Of a DNA stretch of 64,000 nt, positions 60,281 to 64,000 are shown piece by piece. How positions within the stretch are numbered: the stretch's first letter is position 1; every line of letters begins with the position of its first letter. Source of the DNA: Aquarana catesbeiana (lineage: Eukaryota > Chordata > Amphibia > Anura > Ranidae); the NCBI RefSeq assembly GCF_042186555.1, contig NC_133326.1, forward strand, positions 586,538,119 to 586,602,118, in the 5' to 3' direction. The notes under the pieces were generated by a model. The model worked only from the letters and a program-made list of their open reading frames with translations, was not told the origin of the DNA and did not search any database. Made by a program: the position numbers and the translations under genes.

Positions 60281-60745
60281 AGCCTTGACTTATAATTAAA
60301 GTACCACGTTTGAGTGGATTAGCCCTTTAAGTACAGATGTTACTTTATAAACCTGTTATTTAAGCCAGCAGTCCTGATGAAAGCTGTTTGTGGATGTTTT
60401 CAAAACTATAAACTAAAAAAGCCATTTTGAAAACTTCCACCTGTAAAAGCTGGCTGTAAGGCTTCAAAAATAATGCAAAAGAGCGAACAGGCAGTATAAG
60501 TTTTCATCAACTGTGTTTTCCTCAGATGTTTTAGCTTTGGAAAGGATTATTCACTAAGATGGTGGGGAAATGCATATTAAAATGTAGAAAAGATACATAT
60601 TACATGATGTTATTTAATCCTAGTTGGTATAGAACCAGGAGCTAATATAAGTCTTATTGCTAAGGGTTAATTTTATGGAGCTTATTCTTTGCTTATTATT
60701 CTGAGGGATAGGTTTTAAAGATACATGTCATTGTGTGGAGTGGAG
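60281..60745. other. No recognised feature
   Basis: AT-rich, no gene found. Confidence 0.45.
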
Positions 60746-60995
60746 TCCCAATATGACATTTGTGTGGGTGCAGGTGCATGTGGGTGCGCATCTTTGAACT
60801 CACCATGAGTGTATTCGGGAACACGCACCTGAACCTACACAAATGTCATATTGGAACACAGTGGTTGTATCCATGCATCAGCTGTGTCCCAATAGACATC
60901 AGCAGGACTGCCTGCACTGGGATGCATGGAACACCTGCACATCCACATGTGGGTAAACACGGCCCTGAATGGGCGTACAGCATTGTACACAGGGC
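60746..60995. mobile_element. Foldback MITE related to 32501-32886
   Basis: 'ccaatatgacatttgtgtgg' pairs with 'acacaaatgtcatattgg'. The second half shares 'catcag.gggactgcctgca' and 'gatgca.ggaacac' with the element at 32501. Confidence 0.65.
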
Positions 60996-62138
60996 CTTTC
61001 GTCCTTCAGTCCTACTTTTAAAAAATTCAGCATTTTATTGTGAAGAGCATTTGGTGAAAAAATATTTTTTGCAAGAGCTTCTATCTAATACCTGTTCACT
61101 CCTAGTACTATACCTTCAGTCACTTTAAAGTCTAAGTTTATTCAAAAAAAGAAATCTGTGCCAAGGACATTAGTTACTATGAATCTGATATGTCCCTTGG
61201 AATGCTGACTTAATTGGAATATTTCTTCTCAAATCCCACCTTTGCTCTGCCACAATAAGCTTTCGGTGCAGGGGGGTTAATAGAGCTTTAGAGACTTGTC
61301 ATATGCTCTTGTCAAGAATGCCAACTATGCCCTTTCTGCCTGCCTCCTCTATTCATAAAGTTGTACTATCTCTTCTATGAATGAAAAACAATCTATGAAT
61401 GGAGGACAGGCAGATGAATAAAAGGGTCACCTCCTCTATTCATGGATGCCTTTTATTCTTAGAAGCTAAATATATATATTTTTTTCATTATGTCACCAAG
61501 GCTATTTTTGTGATTGATTTTTTAAAGCAATTTGTATGGAACTTAGCTAGAACGTGTATAATTATAAAATGCAAGGTAACACATTCCTAATAACAGTCCA
61601 CTTTTACTAAATAAATAATCATTATAGAAAGTAATCAGCCATAATAGGCTTGCATGTACACAGAAGTCATTTTATTACTGTCAATTCATCATCTACTCAA
61701 AATATTGTAAATCAAGAATAGATTTAGTGGCAATTCATATATCTTGCATTCACAATAACATTCCAATTCTGTCTAAGCCATGATGCATTATGAGCTACAT
61801 TTGCACCAATCCCACCATACCTCCTTTGATTTTCAGCCTGCTGGGAGTGTTACACTTTCCTCCCGTCTACAGCAACAAAAATAATTCTAAATGTGGGTAC
61901 ACTTATATTTTATTTTTGTGTTTTTTTGCACATGCATGCAGCACTTTACTCACTCCCAATTAGTTGTGGTGTATTTCTAGTTTCTTGGATTTGCCCTGAA
62001 AATCTTGGGCGGAAGGCACATTCTCCCTTCCCCCTCACCACACGGAACATTGACCAAAGAAAGCAAAGGAAAGAGTTGTTAAGGAGATCAGAAAGAAAAT
62101 GATAGACCAGAATGTCAAAATGAAGGCTATATGACCAT
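60996..62138. other. About 1.1 kb without recognised gene
   Basis: AT-rich. A small inverted repeat ('cctcctctattcat' / 'atgaatggaggac') lies near 61346-61445. No conserved coding motif. Confidence 0.5.
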
Positions 62139-62361
62139 CTTTAAAGTGTAAGTAAATCCTCCTATCATTTTCAGCCAAGGAAGCTGCCATCTTTGCCTTT
62201 GTTGCATTTACAACTGCCATGATGCTTCACATGTGATCAGTTATGACACCAGCCATTGGATGCTTGACAGTTTGGTTGAGAGCACAACCAATGGGAGTGT
62301 TACATTTCCGGCACATGCTGGAAATGAAACGGTTTTATGGATAGGTTTACTTCCGCTTTAA
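62139..62361. mobile_element. Foldback MITE (about 220 bp)
   Basis: 'ctttaaagtgtaagtaaatcc' at the left is approximately complementary to 'ggtttacttccgctttaagc' at the right. Moderately diverged. Confidence 0.6.
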
Positions 62362-62377
62362 GCAGATTGGTGTTCTG

Positions 62378-62640
62378 ATGACTACAGTTGCAAAAAATAT
62401 GAAGTGTAAGTTCCACCAGAGTGTAGTCAACTTCACTGAAGGTGGCCACAAGAGGAAAATAGACCCTAGATTGAACAGAAGCATAGTGCAGATAGCAGAT
62501 AAAGAGCCAAGAAAAGCTTCCAAAGAGATACAAGCTGAACTTCAAGGACCAGGTCACGATCAGACAAAACTGAAGCTTTTTGGCAGGCAGAGACCTGAGA
62601 CCTGCCTGACAGATCGAGTGCATATGACAAGTCTCTTAGC
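62378..62640 (+). pseudogene. Tc1-like transposase remnant, internally deleted
   Basis: The frame from about 62378 gives KRKIDPRLNRSIVQIADKEP and KASKEIQAELQG, which resemble the second helix-turn-helix region of a Tc1-type transposase. It is followed directly by QTKLKLFGRQRP, which resembles the block around the first catalytic Asp (normally SDETK.ELFG). About 60 residues are missing between them, and nothing recognisable follows. Terminal repeats were not found. The family differs from the Tc1 element at 17707. Confidence 0.5.
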
Positions 62641-62792
62641 TCTATTAACTCACCCTACATCGGAAGCTTGGAAAATTGGAATGTACTACACCAAAATTTT
62701 TCTTTTTGTTGTTTTAGTTTATCTTCCCTTGTATGCAATGACAATTTGAGAAGGAGATGAGGTTGATGGAGTAAAGAGAGAACACACTAAAG

Positions 62793-63034
62793 CAGAGGAA
62801 CCCTTGAAATTACTATATCTACAAATCACGATTCGTTGGTGTGATGGACTTTGGGAAGAATGCTCTTTATACTTTTGGTCATTGGGAAGAATTACCCCCT
62901 TACAGATAGCTAAAAAGATCAATGGGGTCAGTGGGAACTTATCTAAGAGGCAGAAATTGTTCATTGCTTAAGGAACCTCTAGCAAACTATGGAAGAAGCC
63001 TAGGGTTCCATGGAACCCTTGCCGAGAAACCCTG
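62793..63034. mobile_element. hAT-type MITE (242 bp)
   Basis: Ends CAGAGGAACCC (left) and GAGAAACCCTG (right) lie inside an exact 8-bp target duplication CACTAAAG (62785-62792 and 63035-63042). 'ggttccatggaacc' is a central-right palindrome. No coding capacity. Confidence 0.85.
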
Positions 63035-63054
63035 CACTAAAGATTGTATTAATC

Positions 63055-64000
63055 GGGGGCGTGGCCGGGATGGTGGACTGAGCAGACGTGCCTTCAGAGC
63101 TCTGCTGGAGACGAATCCGATATATTATCCTTATTGGGGGTAATTTGTACCTGAACCGCTCTGACAGAACCTGTATGCCTTCCAGAACAGCTGGAGGTCC
63201 GAAACGGGGCAAGAGGCTTCGGTTTCCCCCTAACGCTGAGACTGTAGCGACTCTGTCTCCGGAGCAGCGGCCTGCAACTACGCGCCTTGCCAATATGGCG
63301 TCGCAGACGGACCATGAGGAGGCAGCGGCCCCAGGAATACCAGAGGTTATGGCTGCGATCACCATGTGTCAAACTGCACTTACATCTAAGATAGAGGCGG
63401 TGCAGATGGATGTAGGACTAGTGCGGCAAGATCTGGATAAAATCCGTTCCAGAATAACGGAGGTGGAGCAGCGGGTGGGTGATACGGAGGATACTGTGGC
63501 TGGACACGAGGCTTCCATTAGAACACTACAGAGGCAGGTGAAGGCCTTGGAATATCGGGCGGAGGACGCCGAGAATAGGAGCAGGAGGAACAACCTCCGC
63601 ATCGTGGGGCTCCCTGAGGGAGTTGAGGGACGCAACCCCACTGTATTTACAGAAGACCTCCTGCGATCGATCCTCCCTGCGGCGCACCTATCATCCCACT
63701 TTACGGTGGAAAGGGCTCACCATGTGCCGCCGAGGCCGGGGCCGGAAGGGGCCCCCCCGTACATTCATCCTGAGGCTGCTAAATTTCAGAGACAGGGATG
63801 AACTCCTGAGAGCGGCCCGAGCAGCAGGTGATATTCCCTACCGCAACGTGAAGCTAATGCTGTTCCCCGACTACACGATGGAGACACAGAGGCAGCGTCG
63901 GTCCTTCGATGCTGTGAAAGCGGCTCTGCGTGTCAAGGGGATCCGATACAGCATCTTGTTTCCAGCTAAACTGCGTGTAGTCGATGGAGAGACGGTAAGG
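63055..64000 (+). mobile_element. L1/Tx1-type LINE, 5' end (runs off window)
   Basis: Starts gggggcgtggccggg, a typical start for this type, immediately after the hAT MITE region. ORF1 begins at 63175 and continues past the edge. The extent to the right is unknown, so whether it is full length cannot be judged here. Confidence 0.8.
63175..64000 (+). pseudogene. LINE ORF1 with frameshift in a C-run
   Basis: ATG at 63175 (MPSRTAGGPKRGKRLRF, basic N-terminus); a second in-frame Met near 63295 (MASQTDHEEA) is an alternative start. A long heptad-rich coiled coil follows (DLDKIRSRITEVEQRVGD), then RAEDAENRSRRNNLRIVGLPEG, the junction into the RRM of L1/Tx1 ORF1 proteins, and VERAHHVPPRPGP. The frame is lost at a run of seven C at 63752-63758. 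The neighbouring frame continues FILRLLNFRDRDELLRAAR, then RNVKLMLFPDYT and VKAALRVKGIRYSILFPAKLRV, the expected C-terminal domain. One base inserted or lost in the C-run explains this. An assembly error is possible. Confidence 0.85.

Overview
The window looks like a repeat-rich vertebrate chromosome segment, most likely from a frog. Several dispersed families look to me like ones common in ranid frogs, but that is recall and was not searched. I recognise no host protein-coding gene, rRNA or tRNA. Almost everything that can be named is satellite DNA or a transposable element, most of it broken by stops, frameshifts or deletions.

Layout. 1-15196: one long minisatellite array with a 31-bp unit, 23- and 30-bp variants and higher-order duplications; it runs off the left edge. 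15197-16862: three units of a ~385-bp tandem repeat with a hAT MITE in its tail. 17707-26070: a Tc1/mariner transposon with a TA target duplication, cut in two by a 6.7-kb L1/Tx1-type LINE (18196-24916) with a 17-bp target duplication. 26108-29560: two pieces of a minus-strand CR1/L2-like retrotransposon, with a MITE between them that itself contains a 1.1-kb hAT element (26939-28043). 29839-32886: inverted repeats, a (TA)n tract, a 330-365-bp tandem array and a foldback element. 33017-39397: a complete but degenerate minus-strand Ty3/Gypsy chromovirus-type LTR retrotransposon with a 5-bp target duplication, sitting inside another MITE. 41055-41680: a LINE 3' end.

42759-49874 is the most interesting unit: a 7.1-kb PIF/Harbinger transposon inside a LINE copy. 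A second LINE copy nearby (50342-52350) preserves the uninterrupted target. The Harbinger element carries three gene types: a HARBI1-like transposase (minus), a three-exon Myb/SANT-like gene (plus) and a MADF-like gene (minus) divergent from the Myb gene, plus an inverted second MADF fragment. All are damaged. A 0.44-kb MITE at 55571-56009 shares its terminal and subterminal layout.

52.5-63 kb: degenerate tandem DNA, several foldback/MITE elements, a 934-bp palindromic element, a (TA)n tract and a Tc1-like remnant. 63055-64000: the 5' end of another L1/Tx1-type LINE that runs off the window.

How the parts relate: the nesting gives relative ages. Tc1 is older than its LINE; the MITE at 32.88 kb is older than the Gypsy element; LINE copy B is older than the Harbinger. 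No host pathway can be read from this window. Exon boundaries, TSDs and TIRs were read by eye; family names come from motif recognition, not database searches.
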